Origin: Symsagittifera roscoffensis
Lineage: Eukaryota > Xenacoelomorpha > Acoela > Convolutidae
DNA: 60,000 bases
NCBI RefSeq assembly: GCF_963678635.1
Contig: NC_087070.1
Coordinates: 6,422,539 to 6,482,538 of the forward strand
Direction: 5' to 3'
Shown: positions 35,540 through 47,025 of the stretch, in pieces
Numbering within the stretch: position 1 is the first letter of the stretch
How the letters are laid out: each line of letters starts with the position of its first letter
The notes under the pieces: generated by a model
Database searches by the model: none
What the model saw: the letters and a program-made list of their open reading frames with translations, nothing else
What the model was told of the DNA's origin: nothing
Position numbers and translations under genes: made by a program

Positions 35540-35620
35540 TACTAAATGGGCGAGTTGCTCTGTCTATTGGTTGCACAAATCTGCTGTTAGTACGAGGAGT
35601 TATTGTGATCCTTATTCTCT
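35540..35620 (-). pseudogene. Damaged copy of the 31-kb C-terminal exon
   Basis: It is reverse-strand similar to 31013-31090, including the CACAATAACTCCTC and CAGAGCAACTCGCC blocks, with a TAA stop introduced where the source reads CAC. The flank (GACATACTAA) is also shared, so a genomic segment was copied rather than a transcript. Confidence 0.6.
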
Positions 35621-36449
35621 CTCTCTAACACCGCAAAAATTTTCAACAGTAGAAAACTAATTCAACATAGGCATAATGCGATGAAATTTAATTTTGTGAA
35701 GAAACTAATAATTGTAAGCAAAAAAGAAATCACAATAATTTGGCTTGTCTCTGCTTCCTCTCATTTTTTATATCGCGTTCTCACATTTTATATGGCGTTT
35801 CATCGCATTCAGCCCCCAAGATATAGCGCCCTTAAAACTTTTGGTAATGAAATTTTTTGTATTAGCCCCACACTATGATATTTTGTATCAGATACAAAAC
35901 TGACTGTTTGGATGGCTAGTATAATTTTGTGGCTCTTTTTTTAATCTACCAGCAAAATTTTTCAACTAATTTGAGGTTCACATTTAGGCATGTGGACTAA
36001 CTAGGCCATGACAAGCTTATTTGGTCTGCCTTTTGATACTTCATTACACAATCAAATTGATGCTTATGTAAGAAGGGGATAGGAAAAAGTGCCAATTTTG
36101 TTTCTAAAATGACCTAATAATTATTGTGGATTCTGTTATTTGCAGAGGATCTATGAAATTCCATCCACCCTGTCCAGGCATAGCTTGTTTTCCTATTTTT
36201 CCCAGTTTTCAGACCGAATGGAACGGATTTTGTTGAACGAAGCTCTTTTTTTGCGACAAAATGCTGTTTTTTTGGGTGGTACCACTAATGCAGCCAAAAC
36301 TGATCATGATGTGGTAGTTTTGAGAAGCTAGAGTTTGTCCCCACACACTAAAATTGCCATGGTTGGGTGTTCGATTGTACGATGTGGCGCTGCAAAAGAT
36401 AACGCCTTAGCCCTACGTTAAGTGCTTCTAACTAGACCGGCTAAGCGTT

Positions 36450-36674
36450 AGCAGATGGAGGGGGAGCTATAATAGGAAAAATCCATTGAAAATTATCAGT
36501 TTTTATTTGCTATTATGGCTGAATGCGTGATGTCACGGTGGAAAGTATCAGAAACAACCTGTTCACAATTGTTAGATTGTTTACCATGCCAAATTTCATT
36601 TTCATTATAACTAAATTAAGGTAGTTGTTCAAAAACGAAGCTGAAACGAGTGGGTAAAGGGAAAAGAGCTGTTA
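36450..36674. mobile_element. GGCTCTTTTCC-family miniature element, diverged
   Basis: The interior (GGCTGAATGCGTGATG, CATGCCAAATTTCATT) and right end GGGAAAAGAGC match 37432-37645 in the same orientation. The left end is worn. Confidence 0.55.
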
Positions 36675-36911
36675 TTCGCACTCTAAAAAAGTCTCACTGT
36701 AGAACTATTTACCAGAGAAAAAAAGTTTAAAAGTTTTGCGTCCAATTAATTTTCAAAACTCGAAAAAGAGTTCCTATGATACCTTCTGCTCATATTTTTT
36801 TTCATTGCATGTGTGAAAACAACAGGTTTGAAACACGTTTTTTGAGTGACTCATTTGAAGCCAAAACAAACTTGAAACCTGACAAACAGTGAGCTCCCTA
36901 TATCAAATAAA

Positions 36912-37125
36912 GGCTCTTTTCCAATTTCCCCCCTTTCAATTTAAATTTTGAAAAGTCTTTTAAACATTGTCATAATGCAAAAAAATTTGGGGTGGTGAAC
37001 AAATCGACAACTCTGAACAGATTTGTTTTTCACGCTTTACAGCGTAACATCGCGCATTTAGCCGTAATAACACGTAAAACAAGCATAAAACTCATTATGT
37101 GTAAAGGGGGGACAGGAAAAGAGCC
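36912..37125. mobile_element. Miniature element, 214 bp, 8-bp target duplication
   Basis: The left end GGCTCTTTTCC and right end GGAAAAGAGCC are perfect inverted repeats backed by C-rich and G-rich tracts. CAAATAAA occurs immediately outside both ends (36904-36911 and 37126-37133). An 8-bp duplication points to hAT-type mobilisation. It is non-coding. Confidence 0.85.
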
Positions 37126-37431
37126 CAAATAAATAAACATAATATATTTTGATAAGAAACATGCAAGAAAGTAACTGAAATTTTTCTTTTCTAGAGATGA
37201 AGGATTACATCAGATTTTTTCACGCGCGTATTAAGAAACTATGCAAAAACTGCAGCAATTTTTCAATTTTAGCTTTTACAAATTGAGATTTTTCAAATAC
37301 AGCTTTATAAGTTTTTTGTAAATTTTGCAGATATCTGTTTTTTTATAAATTCAAATTGAAATCGTTTGGCGCTGCGTGTACATAGCTCGAGTTGAAAAAT
37401 CAAGATTTTAAAAAAGATGCAATGTTTTTTT

Positions 37432-37645
37432 GGCTCTTTTCCAGTTCCCCCTTTCAAAATAACAAGTTTTATGTTTGTTTTACGGGTTATTACGGCTAAA
37501 TGATTGTGATTTTACGCTGTAAAGTATGAAGAACCAATCTGTCCAGAATTGTCGATTTGTTCACCACGCCAAATTTCATTGCATTATGACAACGTTAATT
37601 AAGCTTTTCAAAATTGAATTTGAAAGGGGGGACTGGAAAAGAGCC
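37432..37645. mobile_element. Miniature element, 214 bp, inverted copy
   Basis: It has the same length and ends as 36912-37125 but the opposite interior orientation. CAATGTTTT occurs three bases outside each end instead of an abutting duplication. The exon at 37704 begins only about 60 bases beyond it. Confidence 0.8.
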
Positions 37646-37703
37646 CTTCAATGTTTTAGGGGCGAAAATTTGAACTTGATGCTAGACTGTAAACACATCT
37701 TAC

Positions 37704-37910
37704 CGTCGCTTTACCATCGTCAGCAGAACTGCTTTTGTTCCTCTCAACTAATTGTGACTCATCGTTTGTGCCAAATCCACTGGATGTGGTAGATGCCTGT
37801 GATGTTGAAGAGTCAGACGAAGATTCTGATGCTGATGATGATGCAGCACCACCACCAGTAGATGAGGCAACATTCTCGCCATCATTCACTCTCTGTTTGA
37901 GATCCAAACT
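37704..37910 (-). CDS. Ser-rich exon
   Basis: The exon encodes about 69 residues, with a good donor (ACG|GTAAGA). The acceptor AG at about 37911-37918 has a poor pyrimidine tract, so the upstream border is uncertain. It starts SLDLKQRVNDGENVASS and continues as a Ser/Thr-rich, acidic low-complexity stretch. It is phase 0, consistent with 33029-33208. No known domain is seen. Confidence 0.5.
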
Positions 37911-38510
37911 CTTGGCTCTTATTTAGTTTCCAAACGCTCTCTCGAAAAAATACTTATCAAAACTGATGAAAATCCCTGAGTTGAAGGTATCTAGATCCGC
38001 CCCTGCAGCCTTAAAGTCTATTTGCAATTGTGCAGATGGGGGGGGGGGGGGTGATGCCAGAGATGTCCAAAAATGAACAACAAGATTTTTTGGCGGTCTT
38101 CATTTAGAGATGATTTTGGCTGTTTTCGTTTTTTCCACTACTTGCAAATGTTTACAACTGAAATAATTTTTTTTTTCACATTGTCCGATTGTGATGAAAA
38201 TCTACACGAGGAATAATTAGGCAAAATAGAGCAGATTTCACAAAAATAAGTGGATAGTAGCTTTGTTTGTTATACGAACTAAACCAGTCCCTGCGTGAAT
38301 AATTGGGACTTCTAGCTAGGATTGCTATCCAGCAAATGCGAAAATTAAAACCAAAGGTTTAACTATTGTCACTGGAATTCATAAACAAACCTTAAATCAT
38401 TGTTCAACTAAAGTCGTGGATGTACCCCTTTAGTGTTTGGAATAAATGAAATTTCTTAAGAGTTCAGCATTATACCCATGAACTACTTTATCTCAACTTT
38501 TTTTAATTTA
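37911..38510. other. No gene; element end and G-tract
   Basis: CTAGATCCGCCCCTG near 38000 looks like a solo hAT-type element end. A G11-12 run lies at about 38038-38050, and a fragment of the second miniature family at about 38170-38230. Confidence 0.4.
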
Positions 38511-38675
38511 TCAGTATTTGAAATTGGAAAGGTTCGCGTTCTTTCAATATTTCAGACCGGAAAATTTTTCATTTTTTCATTAATTGAGATCGGAAAATTA
38601 TTCAGTCTTTCAGTGTTCGAGATCAGAAAAGTTTTCAGATTTTCAGTATTTGAGATCGGAAAGGTGTTTATTCTT
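38511..38675 (+). repeat. 33-bp tandem repeat, five units, open in frame
   Basis: Five units of the form TTCAGTATTTGAGATCGGAA plus a 13-base tail stand in register. Because 33 is a multiple of three, the plus strand stays open (38478-38696) and reads an 11-residue repeat like SVFEIGKVFIL. I see no sign that it is expressed. Confidence 0.7.
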
Positions 38676-38973
38676 TCAATATTTGTGTTAAGCTAATAAG
38701 TTCAAACCATTGGCAGCAGATGAGATTGAACTGTTGTATAATCTGGCTGATGATCCGCAAGAAAGAGTTCTTTAAATTGTTGTGATCCAATTTTATACAT
38801 CTCATTTTAAATAGTTTACTAACAAGTTTTAGTCTCACCAACATCAATTCCACTCGCTCGGAGTGATCTAGATCACTTCTTAACTAACGTTTCAACAATC
38901 AAGTAATTCACTTATTTTAATTTACTAATACTTCTTATAAATAGAGTTAGTTATAGCATTAGATTATTTCATT

Positions 38974-41900
38974 ATGGCTCATTCAAGCAGTAATGACTCT
39001 ATCGTGAGAGGAATTCCAGAGTTCTGGCAGATTCAAACAATCGACACCCAAATCCGAAGTCAGATTGGAGAGATCTGTTCCCGAAGAGCAGTAAGAGCTA
39101 AAGAGAACGTAATTATAGATCTTTGGTTAAATCCAGTGGAAAAAATGTCAGACTAACACGTCTATCATGGAAAACGCCCCAGAAGACACTAAAACCAAAG
39201 GCCAAAAAAGCGCTTGATTGGAAAAAACCTTTCGGAACAAAGATATTACAACAATGAAGAAGCAGCTGCTCAAAAAACGGAACTCAAAAAGTTTAATGGA
39301 GTGCACCTTGAGGAGATTGACAAAGCTGAGATCTTTGGTTAATCTATCCTTCGGATCAGAAGGTTGTGAAACTTTTGTCCAAAATGCACAAAAGTCGAGG
39401 TCTCCCAGATTTCATTTAAATAATTTTGGAAAGTTAAACTTGATTTTATAGTGAAAGATAAAGTTCACCCCACAAAAAAATTATATATCGCAACGTTAAA
39501 ATATAAACATTGTAATTAATCAAACTGTACATAGCACAGATGATGAAAATTCGCCGGAGTTTACAAGTGAAAAAACAGACCGCGCTTATAAAGAGGACTG
39601 AGGATTTAGAATTGCCCGGACCGAAAGCGGACAAAGCAAAAATGACCATTACTCTGCGCTAAATCTCACACCTATTTATGATGACGACGAAAATTAGTTA
39701 AAGAAATTATCAAACATATCCTCGGGAGACGCAAATCATGTATGCCTAAACATTCAAGTAGATTCCGCTAGTCCTGTTGATTTCGTAAAGAAAAATGTTT
39801 GAGACCAATTGAAGTTGAGCAATTGGTATGTCAGAATACATTCAATGGACCAAGCAACCGAGGATTTATATGTGGCTTCACAGATACAGAGATCAATGTT
39901 ATCGAAAAAACACCATTTTGATATCTCCAGCGGATGGTACAATAAAGGATGCTCCTTCTTTCTAGCTAATAACCATGAACGAATTATCTTAGGCAATGAC
40001 AGTCTTTCTAAAATGAAATAGAGGTAGCTCAGAAAAATTGTTCAATCACCATTCTCCAAGACCAAGTAAGTCAGTTAGTTCAATAAAAACCTCACATCCC
40101 TCAAATACGGAGATGCTCAAATAATGAAACGTACAAAAATTACACTTTTTCATGAGCTAATAAAACCATCGAACTATAGGAGAGGAGATTATTGGTCCGT
40201 TTATTGGCCTCAAATTAAGAGGAACCCATTAAATTAAAGTCTCGGTGACACATCAAAAAACTCGAACACTGCGAGGAAGATCGACTTATCAGTCCTAATT
40301 TCATATTTAGTAAGAAAGATAAAAGGATCAAGCTAGCGTTAGGTTCGAATTGATAAGCAAAAAAATTGAAATTTATAAATATCAAATGCTCGATTACCAC
40401 GAAGTTGTAGATAATGTTGTAGCTGAATCATCAAAAAAATCCACCGGAGATGTTTAGTTCACAAAACTCGATCTGAAGAGCGCGTATAGGCAATTAGCCC
40501 TCAACTAATTTACAAGCAAACAACGTAAATTAAACATCGTAGGAGGCAATATAATCGTCATGTTTTTACAAATTGGGAAATATGCCCAATGAAAACCAGA
40601 GAGTCATGGAATTGAGAATTGGACGATAGTTCAATTGCCTCCAAAGAAATTTTTCTGAATATAAAGAATTCAAAAAATAATACCGACCTTGGATAGTTCA
40701 GTTTTGCCACCTAGTGCTCAAAACGAAATTTATACGAAGAAAAATAAAATGGCTGGGTTTTAAAATATTTGACTCAAGACTAATTCCTATAATTGACAAA
40801 ACTTTTGCAATTAGGAAAATCGATCCCGAAAAACCTGAAAAAATTACATTTAATTTTCGGTTCTACAAAGAATTATATGAAATGTAATCACTTCTTGGCA
40901 AAACTGGGCAGTCAATTTAAGACCGTTACTAAATGAAAAGCCGTTATTCCTATGGAACGAAAGTCATACAACTGCATTTGAAAAAATCACTCAAAAGATA
41001 GTGAACCTGACAGAAAACACACATTTTGACACACAATTAGAAACCAGATACCAGTAGGAAGCCTCTCACAACAGTCTTGAAGACTCATTAGAATATTTTC
41101 CAGGGATTTGTTTGCGTCAAAATTTTTGATCCTTCACGAATCAAAACTTATTTATTTTTTTTTGCGAAAAGTTCAATTTTTATTATTTCTACCCCTGAGG
41201 GAAATTGTGTACCTACTGAAAAAATGTACCATAGCAAAGATATAATTGATCCCTCAGAAACCGTTTTTTTTAGTTCGCTGGATAAAGATGAAATTAATCC
41301 AACGCACTTAGCAATGGCAAAAAAAGGCAAAAATCTTTAAAAATGACTGATGAACCTTTAGACGTCACTTCCATATTCGATAGGAAATTTGTGTCATTAC
41401 TCACAGAAGAGAACAACATTTTTTCCACAGGTGATGGAACTCCAAGGGCGAATGGATTTGAAAAATTTCAAATACGGGGCATACTTCCACCACTACATAA
41501 AAGTTTTCCACGACTCCGAAGGTTTAATATATACAGACGGAAAATTAGTAATTCTCTTTGCCTTGAGAAATGCTATCATGAAGATCCTGCGCGAGAATCA
41601 CCCAGGATAATTCGACATGAAGTTTCTAGCGATTACATCTGGTTGCATCATATCTGCAGGCAGATATATCATCACGGTATAAATTGCACTCAATGTACGA
41701 AAACGCAAAACGGAAAACGGAAATTAATTACATTAGGCCTCTTTTTCCAAGCAATTTGTTGGAAAACAACACGAGCGTTTTGTACCAAAGGAAGAGATAA
41801 TTTGGGATTTCAAAGATCCTTGGTACCATTGTGGGGCAAAAAACTTTACATCTTTTCTTGTATTGATTTTTTCTCAAAACTTCCTTCAGCAAAAATCACA

Positions 41901-42290
41901 TCAAATACTTCGAATCACAGCGTTATTGATACTACCCAAGATGAAATTTACTTTCTAGTTATAGGAAAATTATTTAGAGTAGAGCGTGGTTCTTGTCGAA
42001 AAAATCAGTATTTTGAATTGTTTTACAATCCAAAAAAATAGGATCAATACTTTGCTTAGTCAGCAATCATAGATCCAATGGATTAGTTGAAAAACTTGTG
42101 AATAATAAAAGAACAAAAATACTGGCAATGTCATCCCGTTCTTTTTGATCTTCACTAGGTGACTCCGGTTCCCGCATTTTTTGGATTTTACGCCCATCAT
42201 TCCGATCTTCAATTAAAAGTTCTCCTTTCAAGAAACATTTCGGAAGAAAATCGAATACCATTAGGAAATCTTTAGCCACAAATAACTTGA
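38974..42290 (+). mobile_element. Decayed Ty3/gypsy-type retrotransposon, pol region
   Basis: Plus-strand fragments occur in the standard Ty3/gypsy order across many stops and frameshifts. IILGNDSLSKM near 39983-40018 suits the end of a retropepsin. FTKLDLKSAYRQLALN (40458-40505) is an RT palm motif. LRPLLNEKPLFLW (near 40920) is the RT-RNase H connection. CTQC with preceding basic/His residues (about 41600-41700) resembles an integrase zinc finger. YIFSCIDFFSKLPSAKIT lies in the integrase core, and SNHRSNGLVEKLV (from 42062) is its C-terminal helix. The frame at 38974 may be a 5' (gag-side) part. LTRs were not found, so the ends are approximate. Confidence 0.75.
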
Positions 42291-42299
42291 ATTACTTTT

Positions 42300-43345
42300 A
42301 AGACAAAAGAAAATAAACCATTGCTAGAAATATAGCGCAAAACTGGAGAACGGACAACAAGATCGAGGACGCTTACACGGACGAACACTCACCTCAGAAA
42401 AACAAACACCCGACGGATAAAGTCTAGAACTCGGAGGACCAGACGAAAGTGGGAATGACCTCAAACAGCCGAATTCCCTTAGATAACCAGTTTTCAAAAA
42501 GTAGCATACTTCGCAAATTTAAAAATCGAGCTAATGTGCCCCCTATTTTGACAATTTTATTGCCGAAAGGGTTAGCTCCTCCAAATCCACTACGAAAATA
42601 TGAGGTGAAGAAATTAATCATAAATCAAACAACCCGGTGAGAAAATTGAGCTCGTTAAAACCTCGCACTTTTCGAGGAAAATTATTTCCTTTCACGTCGT
42701 TAATCCAGTATCGAAGTAGGTAGCAGTGGATCGAAGAAAAAAATTACGGTTCCACTGGAGACAGACCCTGAAAACTTCACCCCACAAACGCCGAAAAAGA
42801 CAACGGACAGCAAAACAACGACCCTCATCCAGTATTCATCAGCTGCACAGCCAAAAGAAAGAAAACCACAATCAAGTAACACAATTGAAAGAAAAGTCAA
42901 GCCAGAAGACTCTCCCAAACAAAAAAAAACAAGCAAGATTGCCAAAAAGTTTCAGTAGAAGACAACCACCTCTAACAAAGAAGGACGAACCCTCAGGTTA
43001 CTTTGCTTGTTAGTTTGCTTATTCGCTCGGATAATCCCAATCTACGCAGTTGGATTTGGTCGGAGGGAGGTATTTTTTGTAGAAAATTCCAAAAAAAATT
43101 AGATAAAACTACTTTGAAACACAATCTTATGATTCAACCTTGTGTTTAATCGTACCACAGAAAAAAGAACAATGATTCTACCCGCCGCTCCAAAGGATAC
43201 CCATGACAAACATACTGTGAAAACGATCGGCTTGGTGCCGCGACTCGGGAACATCTTACCCCATCAAAAACCTGTGCACAATTTTGTGTGATCTCAAATC
43301 CTGACCACTTGCCCTGTGCATCAAAATAGTTCTGAAATGCCGTTT
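42300..43345. other. Flank of the Ty3/gypsy remnant, unassigned
   Basis: Short plus-strand frames (42449-42640, 42726-43013) are rich in Lys, Arg and Pro. They could be the tail of the same retroelement, but no motif confirms it. Confidence 0.3.
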
Positions 43346-43347
43346 TT

Positions 43348-43545
43348 TGGCTCTTCTTTTCCCCCCATCTCAAATGAGCATCAATATGCTAGTCTAACGA
43401 GTGGTTTTAAAAGGTTGATTTCGAAGATCAAAGATGTTTTTCATGGCCTAATAAGTCTGCATGTCAATTTTCATGACAATCTGACAATGTGAACAGTTAA
43501 GACCATTTATCCACGGGGGAAAGGACCAACACAAGAGCTGTACAG
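43348..43545. mobile_element. Second miniature family, reverse unit
   Basis: From GGCTCTTCTTTTCCCCCC to GGGGGAAAGG plus AAGAGC. The interior has CTAACGAGTGGTTTTA and CATGGCCTAATAAGTC, the inverse of the forward units. Confidence 0.55.
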
Positions 43546-43945
43546 CTCATCACGGCGAACCGCTGTTGTGCCCCTGTTTAAGAACTACATACAAATTTTT
43601 TGGATATTTTTCTGGGCTGGGTAATGTTGCTTCACCCTCAAGCAACGAGCACGGATCATGGTGGGCCTCGAACATCCCTCCTTCCGATTGAGAGACGGAG
43701 ACGTAACCACTTCACCACCGCTCCCCTAAATTAATTGTAAAAAATTGCAAGTGGGGGAAAAAGGAAAAAGAGCCGTTTTTTTCCCCACATATCTCCCATC
43801 CGGCTCTTTTACTTTGTCCCCACATTTGAATTTCATTTAATTTTTTTTTCATTTTCCCTTACCCTCCTCCCTATTGTTGTACCACAGAGGAGCCGACAAA
43901 CAATTTTCAGGCTGTGGTAGCTGCATATATACATGCGCTATTGTA

Positions 43946-44158
43946 GGCTCTTTTTCCTCCCCCCCCCCCACCCCTTCAAAATTTTACAAAAAAAAAAAAC
44001 ACTTTTGTTCACATTGTCCGCTTGTCATAAAAATTGACATGCAGACTAATTAGGCCATGATGAACATATTTGGTATTAACAATAACCTTGTAAAACCACT
44101 CGTTAGACCATAAAATTGATGCTCTTGTGAGGTGGGGGGGGGGGCGAAAGGAAAAAAC
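43946..44158. mobile_element. Second miniature family, forward unit
   Basis: It starts GGCTCTTTTTCCTCC and ends in a long G tract with GAAAGGAAAAAACC. Flanks CTATTGTA and CTGTTGTG make an imperfect 8-bp duplication. The interior has GACTAATTAGGCCATGA and AAAACCACTCGTTAGACC. Confidence 0.65.
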
Positions 44159-44487
44159 CCTGTTGTGTTTTTTTTCCAGGGTGTGTTAGGTAAACTGCAG
44201 GCACACTCACACATGTATTCAAATGGGCATGTTTACATTTTGCCTGTCCCACGTCACAATTAAGGAGATCTGACCACACACAGAATCGATCCTACGACTA
44301 CTGTTCCGAAGATAAGGGACACAATAGGTGTGTCATGATCTAATCAGTTCGCGTGCCAATTTTAGTAACTATCGGATAAAGTGAACCAAAAACGTCGTCA
44401 GAGGGAAAAGAAAAAGAGCCCTATCAGTAATGCATATTCCTATAAAGATGCAAATATTACTCCACTGTGCGTGGTTGTTCATTGTTT

Positions 44488-44680
44488 TAGCTCTTTTTTG
44501 TCCCCCCCCCCACACGAGCATCAATTTTTTGGTGTAACGAGAGGTTATACGAGATTGGTTTTGAAGACCCAATATGTTTGTCATGACTTAAATAGTCAGC
44601 ATGTCAATTTTCAAAACAGTCGGACAATTTGATCAACAAAATTACTTGTACAAATAAGCAGCTGGGGGAACAACAAAGAG
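44488..44680. mobile_element. Second miniature family, reverse unit
   Basis: It starts AGCTCTTTTTTGTCCCC. The interior has GTAACGAGAGGTTATACGA and GTCATGACTTAAATAGTC. It ends GGGGGAACAACAAAGAGC. Confidence 0.55.
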
Positions 44681-44887
44681 CTTCTTTTTCCTTCCCCTAG
44701 TTTCAATTTTTTACTAAATTTTTTTCACTTGAAAATATTGTTATAAAATTCAATCACACGCGGATTAATTAGGTCATGACAATTATTTTTGTTCTTCATG
44801 CTTAACCTTGTAAACCCGCTCATTACACCTTAAAACTGATGCTTGTGCGAGGTGGGGGGGGGGGGTAATGGGGGGCAAAAAGAGCCA
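44681..44887. mobile_element. Second miniature family, forward unit
   Basis: It starts CTTTTTCCTTCCCC and ends in a G tract followed by CAAAAAGAGCC. The interior has GGATTAATTAGGTCATGA. Confidence 0.55.
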
Positions 44888-44998
44888 CTTTTTCTTATCG
44901 TTTTCACTCTTATTCTGAAAAACAGCAAGAGCTTGTATAAATAGAGCCGGACTTGTTCGTAATCGATCTGCTGTTCTCTCTCCTCGCTGATTATTCCC

Positions 44999-45033
44999 CC
45001 TCCCCCTCCTCCTCCTCCTCCTCCTCCTCCTCC
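44999..45033. repeat. (TCC)n microsatellite
   Basis: About ten CTC/TCC triplets lie within a C/T-rich tract. The opposite strand reads poly-glycine in a chance frame. Confidence 0.9.
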
Positions 45034-45339
45034 CATACAGTTGACTGGGTCTGTGTTGAAGTTGAGAGCATCATTCACCACCTGGTCCATGCCCCTCTCT
45101 CTACTCTTCCACTTTCTCATCCTCTTTCTGCTTTATTCACTTCTTCTCTTTTCTTCCAAACTCTAAGTCTGGCTATTCTACCGTTTCGCTCCCCCCACCA
45201 AATATAAATATCAAGTTTATGCTGTAAAAAAGGGGAGGTTTTATGTGATAGTAGTTGTTCAAGACAATTGGACAACGTGAGCAAAATTTAGCAAAAACTA
45301 GCAAATATTAGTCAAAGGTAACGAATAACAAACTCAGGC

Positions 45340-45380
45340 TCTTTTCCACTAACCCCCCCCCCCCCCCCTCCCCCCCCCCC

Positions 45381-45426
<46 letters not shown>

Positions 45427-45545
45427 TACATATGAAATTCAGTTTGAAAAACTCAGTTACATTCAGCTACATCGTTACAACATCACACATAAGCCATAAT
45501 AACACGAAAGACAGCTTCGAAAAGCGTAGGGGGAGAGGAGAAAAA
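45340..45545. mobile_element. First miniature family copy carrying poly-C and (CA)n
   Basis: It starts GGCTCTTTTCC. The interior has AACATCACACATAAGCCATA and it ends GGGGAGAGGAGAAAAAACC. Between left end and interior lie C runs (about 45353-45382) and a (CA)n array to about 45420, apparently grown from the element's C tract. Confidence 0.55.
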
Positions 45546-45817
45546 ACCAATTGCAGGCGGAGAAAACGGTAGAAGAGCCAGTATCTTGTTTTCGTCTTAA
45601 AAAATGTAAACTTGTATTTCAGCTTCCAGTATTTGCAAGAATTATTTTTTTTGTTGTCAAAATTTTTCAGTTTTCTTTTCGATAGCTCAAAACTTTTGGT
45701 AAAGGTGCCACGTGCTGATATTGCATATTGAAAAACAGATAGCTGTTTTGTTTAGATGAGGCATTCCAGCTGGCTTTTTTTCTTTTCCTCCCACCTGCGA
45801 TTTTTTACTAGCAGTTT

Positions 45818-46014
45818 GGCTCTTTTTCCTTCCCCCCCCCACCTCACTTAAACATGAACTTTATGGTCTAACGAGTGGTTTTACAAGGTAAATTTTGAAG
45901 ACCAAATATGTTTGTCATGGCCTAATTAATCTTTCATGCTTTCATGACAATCGATTAAAGTGAACAGTAACTTCAAATATAAAAAATTGCAGGTGGGGGA
46001 AAGGAAAACGAGCC
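45818..46014. mobile_element. Second miniature family, intact unit with 8-bp duplication
   Basis: Ends GGCTCTTTTTCCTTCCCCC and GGGGGAAAGGAAAACGAGCC are inverted repeats with one change. AGCAGTTT abuts both ends (45810-45817 and 46015-46022). It is 197 bp and non-coding. Confidence 0.85.
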
Positions 46015-46168
46015 AGCAGTTTTCTGTTCACATTGTTCGACTTTTACAAAAATTGGTATGCAGGCTCATTAGGCCAAGATAATTGGACTAAATACTTAAC
46101 TTTGTAGGACATCTAACTACACCATAAACATGATACTTTTGTGAGGTGGGAGGGGGGATGAAAAGAAA
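46015..46168. mobile_element. Second miniature family, forward unit, 5' truncated
   Basis: The interior CAGGCTCATTAGGCCAAGA and the ending GAGGTGGGAGGGGGGATGAAAAG match the other forward units. It directly adjoins the preceding intact element. Confidence 0.5.
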
Positions 46169-46306
46169 GCATTCCGGCTCCCCACTAGCTACATACTAAT
46201 TTCAAACTTGAGCAAGGATAGCCGTCTGCTGTGCAAGTAACGTAGATTGCTCCGACCATATTCCTAAAAAAATTCAAATATATTTCATTTCAACTCAGTG
46301 ATGTTT

Positions 46307-46510
46307 TGGCTCTTTTCTATGCCTCCTTTCCGATTTTCCCCTACCCTCATAAAATTACAAAAAAAACTGTTCAAAAGTGTTCACACGGCAGTTTGCATGC
46401 AAAAAATGTGGAAAAAGTTTGGTCACATCTTCACTCTGACACGTTTTATTGCATGTTTATAACATGAAAAGTCAATTTAAAAAAAAACGTGCATATTTTG
46501 ATTTTCATTT
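46307..46510. mobile_element. Third miniature family, GGCTCTTTTC end
   Basis: It starts GGCTCTTTTCTATGCC. The interior CGGCAGTTTGCATGCAAAAA and CTCTGACACGTTTTATTGCA recurs at 47840-48060. Confidence 0.5.
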
Positions 46511-46733
46511 CATAGCTTTTTCCATTTCCCCATCCTTCAATTTCAAATTCAAAAACCTAATTTGGCATTGTCTTAATGCAATGAAATTTGGCATGGTGAA
46601 GGAATTAACAATTGTGAACAGATATGTTCTTCATATTTTTCATCGAAACATTTCGCATTCAGCCATAAAAACATGTAAGACAATAATAAATCAGGAAACT
46701 TGAAAGTAATTGGAAGAAGTAGAAAAAAGCTGC
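46511..46733. mobile_element. First miniature family, diverged copy
   Basis: From AGCTTTTTCCATTTCCCC to AGAAAAAAGCTGCC. The interior (AATGCAATGAAATTTGGCAT, CATTCAGCCATAAAAACATG) matches 36912-37125 in the same orientation. Confidence 0.6.
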
Positions 46734-46845
46734 CATTGTTGAGCGTTGCGTGACGAAAGAAAACAAAAACTTAGAACTGTAGCAAACTCAATGTCCATAT
46801 TAAAACTGGCCCCACATATTATATTAAAACCTTTCCCCCACATTG

Positions 46846-47025
46846 CATATATTTCTCAGTTGTTGCACGTGTTTTAATGTCTGAATGCGTGATGTTACGA
46901 TGTAAGGTACGAAGATTAAAAGTGAACACAATAGTTAGTTCTTTCACTATGCTGAGTTTGATTATATTATGATAACTTATAAGATATTTCTTAAATGAGA
47001 GGAGGGAGTGTAAAAAGCCAAATAG
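46846..47025. mobile_element. First miniature family, inverted diverged copy
   Basis: The interior GTCTGAATGCGTGATGTTAC and TTCACTATGCTGAGTTTGAT matches 37432-37645. It ends GAGGGAGTGTAAAAAGCC. Confidence 0.5.

Larger units (their letters stand above)
33209..37703. other. Long intron with miniature elements
   Basis: It holds a 28-bp two-copy tandem repeat (34569-34624), a diverged hAT-like element (about 35057-35415), a damaged copy of the 31-kb exon (35540-35620), and miniature elements (about 36450-36674, 36912-37125, 37432-37645). No exon is supported. Confidence 0.45.

Noticed and set aside
37985-38012. Full hAT-like element ending CTAGATCCGCCCCTG
   Set aside because: No opposite terminus or 8-bp duplication could be found nearby; only a solo end is supported.
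44830-45207. Open frames with poly-Gly or poly-Ser on opposite strands
   Set aside because: They are produced by the (TCC)n microsatellite and C/T tract, not by a gene.
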